Positions 43,552-51,357 of a stretch of 59,406 nucleotides of DNA are shown here, one piece after another. A program made the translations under genes and the position numbers. The stretch spans positions 1 to 59,406 of the forward strand of contig NZ_FOOT01000013.1 of assembly GCF_900113285.1 (NCBI RefSeq), read 5' to 3'. The notes under the pieces are model-generated. The model did not search any database. It was not told the origin of the DNA and saw nothing but the letters and a program-made list of their open reading frames with translations. The DNA comes from Pontibacter chinhatensis. GTDB lineage: Bacteria > Bacteroidota > Bacteroidia > Cytophagales > Hymenobacteraceae. Each line of letters begins with the position of its first letter. The first letter of the stretch is position 1.

Positions 43552-44607
43552 CTATTGCTTCAGCGAAGTCATGTCGATGACGAAACGGTACTTTACATCC
43601 CCTTTCAGCAGACGTTCATAGGCTTCGTTGATCTGCTGGATGTTAATTAGCTCTATATCCGACACGATATTATGTTTGCCGCAGAAATCGAGCATTTCCT
43701 GCGTTTCAGCGATGCCGCCAATCAAAGACCCGGCAAAGCTTCTGCGGGCCGGGATAAGGCTGAAGGCTGCCACCGGAAGCGGGTATTCCGGCGCCCCTAC
43801 CAAAGCCAGGGTTCCGTCCACCCGTAACAGGTTCAGGTAAGCGTTGATGTCGTGCTGGGCAGAAACGGCATCCAGGACGAAGTGCAGCTTTCCGGCGTAA
43901 CGTTGCATCTGGGCCTCATCCTTGGAGAGCACCACATCATCAGCACCAAGTCGCTTAGCGTCTTCTACCTTAGAAGGGGAAGTGGTAAACACAATCACAT
44001 CGGCACCCATTGCCTTGGCGATTTTAACGGCCATGTGCCCCAGGCCACCAAGCCCAACCACCCCTACTTTCTGACCAGGCCCCACGTGCCAGTGTTTCAG
44101 CGGCGAGTACGTCGTGATGCCTGCGCACAACAATGGCGCCACAGCTGGCAAGTCTAGGTTTTCAGGGACGCGTAAAACGAAATCCTCGTCTACTACAATG
44201 CTTTCGGAGTACCCGCCGTAGGTTTGGGTGCCCAGGTGTTTATCGGGTGAGTTATAGGTCTGGATATTGCCTTTCTCGCAGTATTGTTCCAGATCCTCTC
44301 TACAGTACTGGCACTCCCGGCAGCTATCCACCATACAGCCTACCCCCACTAAGTCGCCTACTTTAAATTTAGAAACATGCTCGCCGACACGTATGACCCT
44401 GCCGACAATTTCATGGCCGGGTACGCAGGGATAGACGGTCCCATGCCATTCGTTTCGTGCCGTGTGAAGATCAGAGTGGCATACGCCACAATACTGGATG
44501 TCAATCTCTACGTCATGCGGCGTAGGTTTTCTGCGGTTAATGTTTAGTTGATTTAATGGCGCCTCAGCTGCCTCTGTACCAAATGCTCTTACTTCTTTTA
44601 CTTCCAT
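43552..44607 (-). CDS. Zinc-dependent NAD(P) alcohol dehydrogenase (YahK/CAD type)
   Basis: 351 residues. Catalytic zinc ligands: CGVCHSDLHTARNEW and PGHEIVGRV; structural zinc Cys cluster CMVDSCRECQYCREDLEQYC. The nucleotide-binding loop is GVVGLGGLGHMAVKIA. This is the cinnamyl-alcohol-dehydrogenase-like branch, which reduces aldehydes with NADPH, often for detoxification. A single gene. An AAGTATA-rich gap lies upstream. Confidence 0.92.
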   Translation of the reverse strand: MEVKEVRAFGTEAAEAPLNQLNINRRKPTPHDVEIDIQYCGVCHSDLHTARNEWHGTVYPCVPGHEIVGRVIRVGEHVSKFKVGDLVGVGCMVDSCRECQYCREDLEQYCEKGNIQTYNSPDKHLGTQTYGGYSESIVVDEDFVLRVPENLDLPAVAPLLCAGITTYSPLKHWHVGPGQKVGVVGLGGLGHMAVKIAKAMGADVIVFTTSPSKVEDAKRLGADDVVLSKDEAQMQRYAGKLHFVLDAVSAQHDINAYLNLLRVDGTLALVGAPEYPLPVAAFSLIPARRSFAGSLIGGIAETQEMLDFCGKHNIVSDIELINIQQINEAYERLLKGDVKYRFVIDMTSLKQ

Positions 44608-44861
44608 AGTTGGTTTATTTTATACTTTTACAAGCGCTTTGTGCCAGCACTTATCCTTTTACTGAAAAAATCATTTAACAGCCATACTACTTTCCGCAGC
44701 AGGCTCTTCTTTTTTCAGGTGCCCCGTAAAGTATGGTATCAGCTTATTTAGAAGAGATTATCTGGACCAGCTATATAGATCCACGTTGCCTAAACCTGGT
44801 TTCATAAGTATAAACTTGGTTACCATTGGCTTACAAGGAAGGTATAGTAAAGTATAAGCTG
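44608..44861. other. Gap upstream of adh with AAGTATA motifs
   Basis: No gene is visible. Three AAGTATA/TATACTT sites and one AAGTATG occur before the tandem array at 44862. The adh promoter should lie here, but no clean TAnnTTTG was seen. Confidence 0.5.
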
Positions 44862-44902
44862 ACTTATACTTATACTTATACTTATACTTATACTTATACT
44901 TT
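44862..44902. repeat. Tandem array of the AAGTATA-related hexamer
   Basis: Six complete ACTTAT units followed by ACTTT, giving six overlapping TATACTT heptamers. It is a microsatellite built from the genome-wide motif. It lies between the divergent adh and convergent DUF488 transcripts. Confidence 0.9.
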
Positions 44903-44953
44903 GCTCCTCCTCTTTTGGCCCGCTCTGGGCTTAGTTATGCTTTTCCCATCCTC

Positions 44954-45463
44954 TCAAGAATGTACTTTCAGATAGGCCGAAGTATAGGGGTGCTCTTTGG
45001 CGACTTCTTCTTTCATGATATGCATCACGCGCCAGTTTCGCTCTTTGAGGTAATCGGAGATGATGGCCCGGTGACAGCGCCACCACACGGCCTCCGAGCA
45101 CATATAGGCCGTCCTTTTCCGGGTAGCTACTTCCGTTAGCCGCGCAATGCCTGTGGCAAATTCAGCTGTCTCCGCATAGTCTGCGTAGCCCCGGAAAGAT
45201 TCGCTTCTCCATACGGTGTTGGTAGAATCCGGACGCGGTTTGCGCCGGCCACCGAGCTCTGTGAAAGGCATGTAATCAATGCCGGCTTCGGGCAGAAGGG
45301 CTTGCAGCGCATCCACGTTAAAATGCGGATACTTTCTGGAGCCCGGGTACCGGCGCACATCGGCCAGCACTTCTATCCCGAAGGAGCTAAGGGCAGCCAC
45401 AAATTCTTCCGGGCTGCGGGTAGAGTGCCCAAACGTCCAGATGGTGAGGTTTTTTGCAATCAT
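44954..45463 (-). CDS. DUF488 family protein
   Basis: 169 residues. The N-terminus IWTFGHSTRSPEEF and the ADVRRYPGSRKYPHFN block are diagnostic for DUF488. Near the C-terminus, AYMCSEAVWWRCHRAIISDYL contains the conserved Cys and His. No activity is established for the family; the motifs recall nucleic-acid or nucleotide chemistry. Last gene of a minus-strand trio (46471, 45706, 45463) with gaps of about 30 bases. Confidence 0.88.
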   Translation of the reverse strand: MIAKNLTIWTFGHSTRSPEEFVAALSSFGIEVLADVRRYPGSRKYPHFNVDALQALLPEAGIDYMPFTELGGRRKPRPDSTNTVWRSESFRGYADYAETAEFATGIARLTEVATRKRTAYMCSEAVWWRCHRAIISDYLKERNWRVMHIMKEEVAKEHPYTSAYLKVHS

Positions 45464-45490
45464 ATCAGGTAGCGGACCGTTGCGCTGCGC

Positions 45491-45706
45491 TTACTCAATT
45501 TTAGAAAGGGCAGTACCCTTGTGGGCGGCAATGTGGTCCGTTTTATCGCTTTTAATTTCGTACTGTGGCTCCTCCTGGCTGGCGCGGTGCCGGTGGCCTT
45601 TGTAGTCGAAGTCCGACGTATGCACCCTGATGATGGTGCCTGACACGTAGCCCGCCTCGGAGTTCCAGCGCACGTGATCGCCCTTCTTGAATTTCTGCTT
45701 TATCAT
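45491..45706 (-). CDS. DUF2945 / HVA1-type TUDOR-domain small protein
   Basis: 71 residues. The pattern FKKGDHVRWNSEAGYVSGTI...YEIKSDKTDHIAAHKGTALSKI is the small SH3/TUDOR-like fold of DUF2945. Such proteins are often near stress genes in Bacteroidota and Proteobacteria. Basic N-terminus, no signal. In operon order it stands between the membrane protein and DUF488. Confidence 0.85.
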   Translation of the reverse strand: MIKQKFKKGDHVRWNSEAGYVSGTIIRVHTSDFDYKGHRHRASQEEPQYEIKSDKTDHIAAHKGTALSKIE

Positions 45707-45736
45707 ACCAATCCTGGAGGTTCAACTCTTAACCAT

Positions 45737-46471
45737 TTAAGCTGAACGTAAAAAAGGACTTCCGGATTTATCAATCCCATTGCCAGCCGCTTTGCCTTTG
45801 TAAGCCAGCAACTGCTTTATGGTAGCCAGGTGCGAGAAAAACACCACTGGCACTATAAAACACGGCAACCAGACAAATGGAAAGTATAACAAAGCCACAT
45901 TGGGCTGGTTGAAAGCGAATTGCTGAAAGGGCGTGGGAATCGACAGAATTCCGTTGATGACAATGTTTAACAGGAGCCCGAGGCAAAGAAAATTCCAGGC
46001 TAACAGGAAACCTTTGGGCACGCTGCTGTTTCTACGGTAGCCCAAATAGTACACTACGGGAGCAGACAGCCCTGACAGGACATCGAAGTTCCGCCCCTCA
46101 AAGGTCATCAACTCCGGCACTACTCCCCCCAGAAACAACCAGAACAGCACCACTTCTACCGGTACCCGCACCAAATGCAGCAAGGTTAGTGCGCCAGTGT
46201 CCAGTCCGTCTATAAACTGCCTGCCCCTGCTGGTAGCAAACAGAATGGCGATAAGCAGCAGGGGCGGCAGAACCAACAGCAGCATTCTGGGAGGAAGCGT
46301 GTTGGTTACAGTATAGAACCCCGTCAGGGCCAGGCCACCCTGTGCGGCAAGCCAGGCTAAGCTAAGGGCCAGCACATACTTCGAAAAATGCGCTGCCCTG
46401 AAAAACAGCCAGACAGCCAGCAAAGTAGTGAGCGCGAAAACAACTGAGATATAGATAGGTAAGGTTTCCAT
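45737..46471 (-). CDS. Multi-pass membrane protein of unknown function
   Basis: 244 residues from ATG 46471 (METLPIYISVVFALTTLL); the longer frame to 46558 has no support. About seven hydrophobic segments, among them VLPPLLLIAILFATSRG and VRVPVEVVLFWLFLGGVVP. The pattern resembles uncharacterised Bacteroidota membrane proteins of this size; no catalytic motif is evident. First gene of the trio with DUF2945 and DUF488. Confidence 0.75.
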   Translation of the reverse strand: METLPIYISVVFALTTLLAVWLFFRAAHFSKYVLALSLAWLAAQGGLALTGFYTVTNTLPPRMLLLVLPPLLLIAILFATSRGRQFIDGLDTGALTLLHLVRVPVEVVLFWLFLGGVVPELMTFEGRNFDVLSGLSAPVVYYLGYRRNSSVPKGFLLAWNFLCLGLLLNIVINGILSIPTPFQQFAFNQPNVALLYFPFVWLPCFIVPVVFFSHLATIKQLLAYKGKAAGNGIDKSGSPFLRSA

Positions 46472-46853
46472 AGCATTAGTAAGAGAAGTGACCACGCAAA
46501 GGGAGAATAAGCCGGCATGTTCCGCTTGCCTGATAGGAAGCAACTGTAAACCAGCCACTCATTCCATACTTTATTCCAGATACGGCTTAGCACACAAAAT
46601 GCTTCTGCCTATACTTCACCTACCAGAAAGCATAGACAGAAGCACCTTGTGTAAATAGCCTCATGCAAGTTGCTGCTTCCAGGGTTCAGAAGCGCGGGGC
46701 TCCTGTACTTTCTGGTAATCAGTATCTTGTACGTAAGCTTGCCCTAATACGGACGCCATACCCTATTGATGCCCCACTTTCCCCGAAGTTAAGGGAAGCA
46801 GCCAGCCCCTTATCCAGACAAAAAATATGTTAGGCCTCACCTCTACCCTGTTC
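46472..46853. other. Intergenic region with one hairpin
   Basis: No gene seen. A hairpin at 46592-46652 (ACACAA...GCTTCTG pairing with CAGAAGC...TTGTGT) encloses an AAGTATA site. It may end the 47273-46854 transcript or start the leader of the 46471 gene. Confidence 0.5.
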
Positions 46854-47273
46854 CTAAGCCTTATCGTCTGGCAAGAGCAAGTATAGGGTGAACGCGCCAA
46901 TCGCCATCACCAGATCACGCACGGCCACGTCAAAATACTCACCGGTGAGCAGCAGGTTTAGGGCAATGCCCACCAGCCACAGGCTCACGATCAGCGACCC
47001 GATTTTTGGTTTCACGAAGACAAGCACGCCGGCCACAATCTCAATAATACCCACTATACTCATAAAGGTGCCCGGGCTGAAGGGCAGGATGTCCGCCACA
47101 GCCGGTGCCAGGTACTTATTCCAGTCGGTGAGCAGGTGCGTGTACTTATCCAGGCCCGCTATGATGGGCACCAGGCCGTAGGTATACTTGAGTAGGTTGG
47201 TGGCGGTGGCCACGCGGTCGTACGCCGGGCGTTCCGCCCTGTGCGCACTGGTTGTTGATGCAAATGTTCCCAT
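46854..47273 (-). CDS. DoxX-like small membrane protein
   Basis: 139 residues with four predicted membrane segments (LLKYTYGLVPIIAGLDKY, FMSIVGIIEIVAGVLVF, IGSLIVSLWLVGIALNLLL, LVMAIGAFTLYLLL), the DoxX/MauE arrangement. It has a strong AAAGGAGG site seven bases before the ATG, unusual in this phylum. Its promoter has the same TTGTAACG-N17-TCTAA pattern as the divergent ECF sigma gene, so it is probably a target of that sigma. Likely linked to redox or membrane stress. Confidence 0.75.
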   Translation of the reverse strand: MGTFASTTSAHRAERPAYDRVATATNLLKYTYGLVPIIAGLDKYTHLLTDWNKYLAPAVADILPFSPGTFMSIVGIIEIVAGVLVFVKPKIGSLIVSLWLVGIALNLLLTGEYFDVAVRDLVMAIGAFTLYLLLPDDKA

Positions 47274-47306
47274 GATTTATCCTCCTTTAAGTTTAAATTC
47301 TGATAG

Positions 47307-47336
47307 TTAGATGAAATCCTGGCAAAAACGTTACAA
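47307..47336 (-). promoter_or_regulatory. ECF-type promoter of the DoxX-like gene
   Basis: On the minus strand TTGTAACG (47336-47329), 17 bases, TCTAA (47311-47307), 34 bases before the ATG. The back-to-back -35 with the opposite promoter forms the perfect palindrome CGTTACAA-AACA-TTGTAACG (47329-47348). Confidence 0.75.
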
Positions 47337-47340
47337 AACA

Positions 47341-47371
47341 TTGTAACGCATTGGCAAACAGCGCATCTAAT
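47341..47371 (+). promoter_or_regulatory. ECF-type promoter of the first sigma gene
   Basis: TTGTAACG (47341-47348), 17 bases, TCTAAT (47366-47371), 22 bases before the ATG at 47393. Suggests autoregulation. Confidence 0.75.
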
Positions 47372-47392
47372 CAACAAATCATACTTTCAATC

Positions 47393-48073
47393 ATGAAGCA
47401 AACCACAGTAGCCGAAAACACAGCCCTACCGGATGCAGCGGTCATCGAGCGGGTACTTGCCGGAGAAGTATCGCTGTATGAACTTCTGATGCGCCGGCAC
47501 AACCAGAAGCTCTACCGCGTTATCCGGAGCTACCTTAAACAGGAGCAGGAGGTGGAAGACACCATGCAGGACACTTACCTGAAGGCCTTCGAGAAGCTCC
47601 ACCAGTTCCGCAGCGATTCCCTGTTCTCCACCTGGCTCATCCGGATAGGGATAAACAATGCCCTGGCACGGCTGCGCGAGCAGAAAAGGCTCTCGCCTCA
47701 TTCGCTTCTGGTAGACCAGCCAGAGGATTTTTCACACCTGTTAAACCAGACCAACCCCATGAACCCCGAGCAACTCGCGATACGGCAGGAAGTAAAGCAA
47801 CTACTGGAAAAAGCCATCGACAACATTCCCGAAAAGTATAGAATTGTGTACACGCTGCGCGAGGTAGAAGACATGCCGGTGCAGGAAATCAGCCAGTGCC
47901 TGGACCTGTCTGAGAGCAACGTAAAAGTACGCTTGCACCGGGCCAAAGCGCATTTAAAAGAGAGCCTGTTTAAGCTGTCGGTGAGCCAGGATGTGTTTGA
48001 GTTTGGCAACAAGCGCTGCGATGCCCTGGTGGCACGGGTGCTGCAGGCGCTCCCCCACGACAAGCAAGTATAA
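47393..48073 (+). CDS. ECF-type RNA polymerase sigma factor
   Basis: 226 residues from ATG 47393 (MKQTTVAENTAL); a start 14 codons upstream would lie between the promoter elements. Sigma-2 region: RRHNQKLYRVIRSYLKQEQ, then VEDTMQDTYLKAFEKLHQF and the STWLIRIGINNALARLR block. Sigma-4: IPEKYRIVYTLREVEDMPVQEISQCLDLSESNVKVRLHRAK, a clear HTH. No adjacent anti-sigma gene is visible; GH15 follows after seven bases. The recurring TTGTAACG-N17-TCTAA promoters are its most likely targets. Confidence 0.93.
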   Translation: MKQTTVAENTALPDAAVIERVLAGEVSLYELLMRRHNQKLYRVIRSYLKQEQEVEDTMQDTYLKAFEKLHQFRSDSLFSTWLIRIGINNALARLREQKRLSPHSLLVDQPEDFSHLLNQTNPMNPEQLAIRQEVKQLLEKAIDNIPEKYRIVYTLREVEDMPVQEISQCLDLSESNVKVRLHRAKAHLKESLFKLSVSQDVFEFGNKRCDALVARVLQALPHDKQV

Positions 48074-48080
48074 ACCTGCC

Positions 48081-49913
48081 ATGGCCCTCCCCCTGTCGGA
48101 CTACGCATTGATTGGCAACGCCCGCGCTGCTGCCCTGGTTTGCAACACGGGTTCGGTTGATTGGTGCTGCCTGCCTGAGTTCGACTCGCCCGCCATTTTT
48201 GCCGCCCTGTTGGATGATGCACGCGGGGGCTACTTCAGCATTCGCCCTGTGGGCAAGTATACTTCCCGCCAACGCTACCTAGAGGGCACCAACGTAGTAG
48301 AAACTGTTTTTGAAACAGCCGATGGCCAGGCACGGCTGTTGGATGCCTTCACGGTTCAAACTGAGGAAGATAAGACCCGTGCCCTCTTCCCTGACCATGA
48401 GTTGCTGCGCGTGGTGGAGGCTGTTTCGGGAAGTATAACCTTCCGGCTGGAGTATGTGCCCCGAACCTACTACGGCAAAAACACGCCGCGCCTGCAGGAC
48501 AGGAAGCGGCTGGGCATTCACTTTGCCTGGCACGAAAACATCTATACCTTGCTCAGCACCCTGGAGCCCGGTCAGTTTGCCATAACGGAAAGTATGGCCA
48601 CCGCAGCATTTACCGTAGCACCCGGCGCGCAGGTCAGCTTCTCACTCAGCTACTCCAGCCAAAGCCCTGCCGTATTGCCCGAGCTAAGGGAAACAGGTTT
48701 TCAGCGGATGATCCAAAGTATAAATTACTGGCAAAGTTGGAGCAGCCGGTGCCGCTATGAGGGGCTGTACAAGGAAGAGGTGTTGCGCAGCGTGCTGGCC
48801 CTCAAGCTGCTCACGCATGCCCCCTCCGGGGCTATCGTCGCAGCTCCTACCACTTCCCTTCCCGAAGAGCTGGGCGGGGAGCGCAACTGGGATTACCGCT
48901 ACTGCTGGCTCCGGGACGCCTCTTTCACGATAAGAGTGCTGGTAAAACTGGGCTACACCGAGGAGGCACACGCCTACATGAACTGGATTCTGCACGCCAC
49001 GCGCCTTACCCGGCCAAAGCTGCAGGTGGTATACTCGGTATTCGGCCACGCCTCCCTGAAGGAGCAAGTACTGGGCTGGCTAACAGGTTACCAAAACTCC
49101 ACCCCAGTCCGGATCGGAAACGGTGCGGACAAGCAGTTTCAGCTCGATGTATACGGCGAGGTGCTCGACGCCGTGCATGCCTATGCGCCCTTGGTGGAAG
49201 TCTTCGACCGCGACACCCGCAAATTTCTGCTGGGCCTGGGCCAGATTATCTGCCGCAGCTGGCAGCAACCTGATAACGGCATTTGGGAAATACGCGCTGA
49301 CCTGGCCCTCCACACCCACTCCAAGGTAATGGCCTGGGTGGGGCTGGACCGCTTGCTGAAACTTGCCCGAAAGTATAAATGGGAGGATGCGCCGGTGCAG
49401 AAGTTCAGCGAAACAAAAGACCGCATCCGGGAAAGTATAGAGGAAGCCGGGTATAACCAGGAGTTGCAGACTTACACCCGGGCCTTTCGCGGAAACGACG
49501 TGGATGCCAGCCTGCTCACCCTGCCCCTGGTGGGTTATTGTCCGGCCTCGGCTGAACGCATGCGTTCCACTACCAAAATGATCTGCCAACAGCTGCTGAA
49601 GCACAAGCTGCTTTACCGCTACCGTGGCGTAACAGACGGCCTGGAGGGCGGTGAGGGAGCTTTCGGCATCTGCAACTTCTGGCTCGTGGAAGTACTGGCA
49701 CGGTCCGGTGAGCCCGAACAAGCCAGGGAGTTGTTTGATACCCTCCTCAAACACGCCAGCCCCGCCGGGCTGCTGTCCGAGGAAATTGATCCCGAGACCG
49801 GAGCGCTGCTGGGTAATTACCCGCAGGGCTTCACGCACATTGGCCTGATTAACGCGGCACTTGCCCTTAACGAAGTATACCAGCAACAGGAACAGCCTTA
49901 TGCCTACAAGTGA
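48081..49913 (+). CDS. Glycoside hydrolase family 15 (glucoamylase/trehalase-like)
   Basis: 610 residues from ATG 48081 (MALPLSDYALIGNARA); the longer frame overlaps the sigma gene. An N-terminal beta-sandwich domain (1-220) with the family start IGNARAAALVCNTGSVDWCCLP is followed by an alpha/alpha barrel with GGERNWDYRYCWLRDASF, the catalytic Glu region in NGIWEIRADLALHTHSK, and the second Glu near EGGEGAFGICNFWLVE. Bacterial members hydrolyse trehalose or alpha-glucans. No signal peptide, so cytoplasmic. Translationally close to the sigma gene, which suggests osmotic or stress control of trehalose/glycogen. Confidence 0.88.
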   Translation: MALPLSDYALIGNARAAALVCNTGSVDWCCLPEFDSPAIFAALLDDARGGYFSIRPVGKYTSRQRYLEGTNVVETVFETADGQARLLDAFTVQTEEDKTRALFPDHELLRVVEAVSGSITFRLEYVPRTYYGKNTPRLQDRKRLGIHFAWHENIYTLLSTLEPGQFAITESMATAAFTVAPGAQVSFSLSYSSQSPAVLPELRETGFQRMIQSINYWQSWSSRCRYEGLYKEEVLRSVLALKLLTHAPSGAIVAAPTTSLPEELGGERNWDYRYCWLRDASFTIRVLVKLGYTEEAHAYMNWILHATRLTRPKLQVVYSVFGHASLKEQVLGWLTGYQNSTPVRIGNGADKQFQLDVYGEVLDAVHAYAPLVEVFDRDTRKFLLGLGQIICRSWQQPDNGIWEIRADLALHTHSKVMAWVGLDRLLKLARKYKWEDAPVQKFSETKDRIRESIEEAGYNQELQTYTRAFRGNDVDASLLTLPLVGYCPASAERMRSTTKMICQQLLKHKLLYRYRGVTDGLEGGEGAFGICNFWLVEVLARSGEPEQARELFDTLLKHASPAGLLSEEIDPETGALLGNYPQGFTHIGLINAALALNEVYQQQEQPYAYK

Positions 49914-50373
49914 TCTCTTTTTATGGGGCTTCGCGGCCACGCTTATACTGACGATACTGATGGCCGCGTCCCGGCCGCTGGGCCTTACGCGCATGGATTT
50001 GCCCTTTCTGCTGGGCACCTTTTTCACCCCGAACCGCAACAAGGCCCCACTGCTCGGTTTTGCGGTGCACCTGGTCATGGGCTGGCTTTTCGCCTTTATC
50101 TACGCGGCCGCTTTCGAGAGCAGCCAGTTGAGCACCTGGTGGTTTGGGATGGCCGTAGGCTTTGTGCACGGCGCCTTTGTACTTACAGTCGGCCTGCAGT
50201 TGCTGACCACGCTACACCCGCGCGTGGCAAACTCCTACCAGGGGCCTACCCCTACGCGCCAACTCGAGCCGCCGGGCTTCCTGGCCCTGAACTATGGCCG
50301 CGGCACCCCGCTGGTCACGCTGCTGGGCCACCTGGTTTATGGCGGTGTGCTGGGGCTGTTCTGCGGCAGCTGA
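49900..50373 (+). CDS. Small membrane protein downstream of GH15
   Basis: 157 residues from ATG 49900, overlapping the GH15 end by 14 bases. Four predicted hydrophobic segments: LFLWGFAATLILTILMA, LGFAVHLVMGWLFAFIYAA, FGMAVGFVHGAFVLTVGL and LLGHLVYGGVLGLFCG. Resembles uncharacterised conserved membrane proteins of about this size; no catalytic motif. Third gene of the ECF-controlled unit. Confidence 0.75.
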   Translation: MPTSDLFLWGFAATLILTILMAASRPLGLTRMDLPFLLGTFFTPNRNKAPLLGFAVHLVMGWLFAFIYAAAFESSQLSTWWFGMAVGFVHGAFVLTVGLQLLTTLHPRVANSYQGPTPTRQLEPPGFLALNYGRGTPLVTLLGHLVYGGVLGLFCGS

Positions 50374-50391
50374 AAACAAACCCCCGAGTTT

Positions 50392-50422
50392 TTGTAACGA
50401 CTAGGCGAAATCTTTCTCTAAT
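50392..50422 (+). promoter_or_regulatory. ECF-type promoter of the DUF4142-cupredoxin operon
   Basis: TTGTAACG (50392-50399), 17 bases, TCTAAT (50417-50422), 24 bases before the ATG at 50447. Identical in all 13 fixed positions to the two promoters at 47307-47371. Confidence 0.75.
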
Positions 50423-50446
50423 GTATAAACCAAACTCTTTATAACT

Positions 50447-50995
50447 ATGAAAGCATTAAAATCAACAACGCTTTGGGCCATGGGTATACTTTTATACTTT
50501 GCCCTGCTCGCGGCACCTGCCACCGCGCAGGAAAGCCCCAAATTATCTGACGCCGAAGTAGCCTCTGTAGCCGTTATCGCCAACCAGATCGACATTGACC
50601 AGGCCCGCCTGGCGCAGGAACGGTCTGAGAACGAGGCTGTGCTGCAGTTCGCCCAAACCATGATTAACGACCACGAAGCGGTGATTAAGCAGGCCACCGA
50701 CCTGGTACAGAAGCTGGGTGTAACGCCGCAGGAGAACGCCGTGGGCAAGCAACTGCAGGCCAATGCAGCCAAAACAGCCAAGATGCTACAAACTAAATCC
50801 GGCGCCGCTTTCGACAAGGCCTATGTAGACAATGAGGTGGCTTACCATCAGGCGGTTATTTCAGCTGTGAAAGACCTGCTGATACCGGAGTCGGAGAACG
50901 AGGAACTGCGCGGCCTGCTGGAAAGTATAGTTCCGGCGCTGCAAGCCCACCTGGAGCACGCCCAGATGCTGCAAAATCAACTCAACGAAAAATGA
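50447..50995 (+). CDS. DUF4142 family periplasmic protein
   Basis: 182 residues. A signal peptide (to about 27, ending APATAQ) is followed by a helical DUF4142 domain of ferritin-like appearance: ANQIDIDQARLAQERSEN, FAQTMINDHEAVIKQA and VAYHQAVISAVKDLLIP. Conserved acidic and His residues in the helices could bind metal. It ends with ATGA overlap into the cupredoxin gene, so both are made together. Stress-linked by its ECF promoter. Confidence 0.9.
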   Translation: MKALKSTTLWAMGILLYFALLAAPATAQESPKLSDAEVASVAVIANQIDIDQARLAQERSENEAVLQFAQTMINDHEAVIKQATDLVQKLGVTPQENAVGKQLQANAAKTAKMLQTKSGAAFDKAYVDNEVAYHQAVISAVKDLLIPESENEELRGLLESIVPALQAHLEHAQMLQNQLNEK

Positions 50996-51324
50996 AAACC
51001 CTGAAACTGCTACCGGTCGATCTGTCGCTGCTGGGGCTGATGCTGCTCTGCACGACATTTGCGCCCCTGCCCAAACCCAAGGTACACACCATCGAGATCA
51101 GCCAGATGCAGTTCAAGCCCGCTGCCCTGGTGGTCAGCGCCGGTGATACCCTCGTGTTCGTGAACAAGGACATGGTGTCTCACAACGCCACCGAGCAATC
51201 CGGAACGTCCTGGAAGTCGCCCACCCTGGCTTCCGGCGACAGCTGGCGCATGGCCATCACCAAAAGTGCGGCCTATTACTGTACCTTTCACCCCACCATG
51301 AAAGGCGAGGTGAAGGTGGAGTAA
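50992..51324 (+). CDS. Cupredoxin (plastocyanin/amicyanin-like)
   Basis: 110 residues. A hydrophobic N-terminus (LLGLMLLCTTFAPLP) should target it to the periplasm. The type 1 copper site is complete: His in KDMVSHNATEQ, and Cys-His-Met in YYCTFHPTMKGEV. This is an electron carrier of about 85 mature residues. Coupled by ATGA to the DUF4142 gene; likely partners are a periplasmic reductase or an oxidase, not encoded here, or redox stress repair. Confidence 0.9.
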   Translation: MKTLKLLPVDLSLLGLMLLCTTFAPLPKPKVHTIEISQMQFKPAALVVSAGDTLVFVNKDMVSHNATEQSGTSWKSPTLASGDSWRMAITKSAAYYCTFHPTMKGEVKVE

Positions 51325-51357
51325 GCAGAAGTACAGGCGTATAAAAGCACCATAAGT

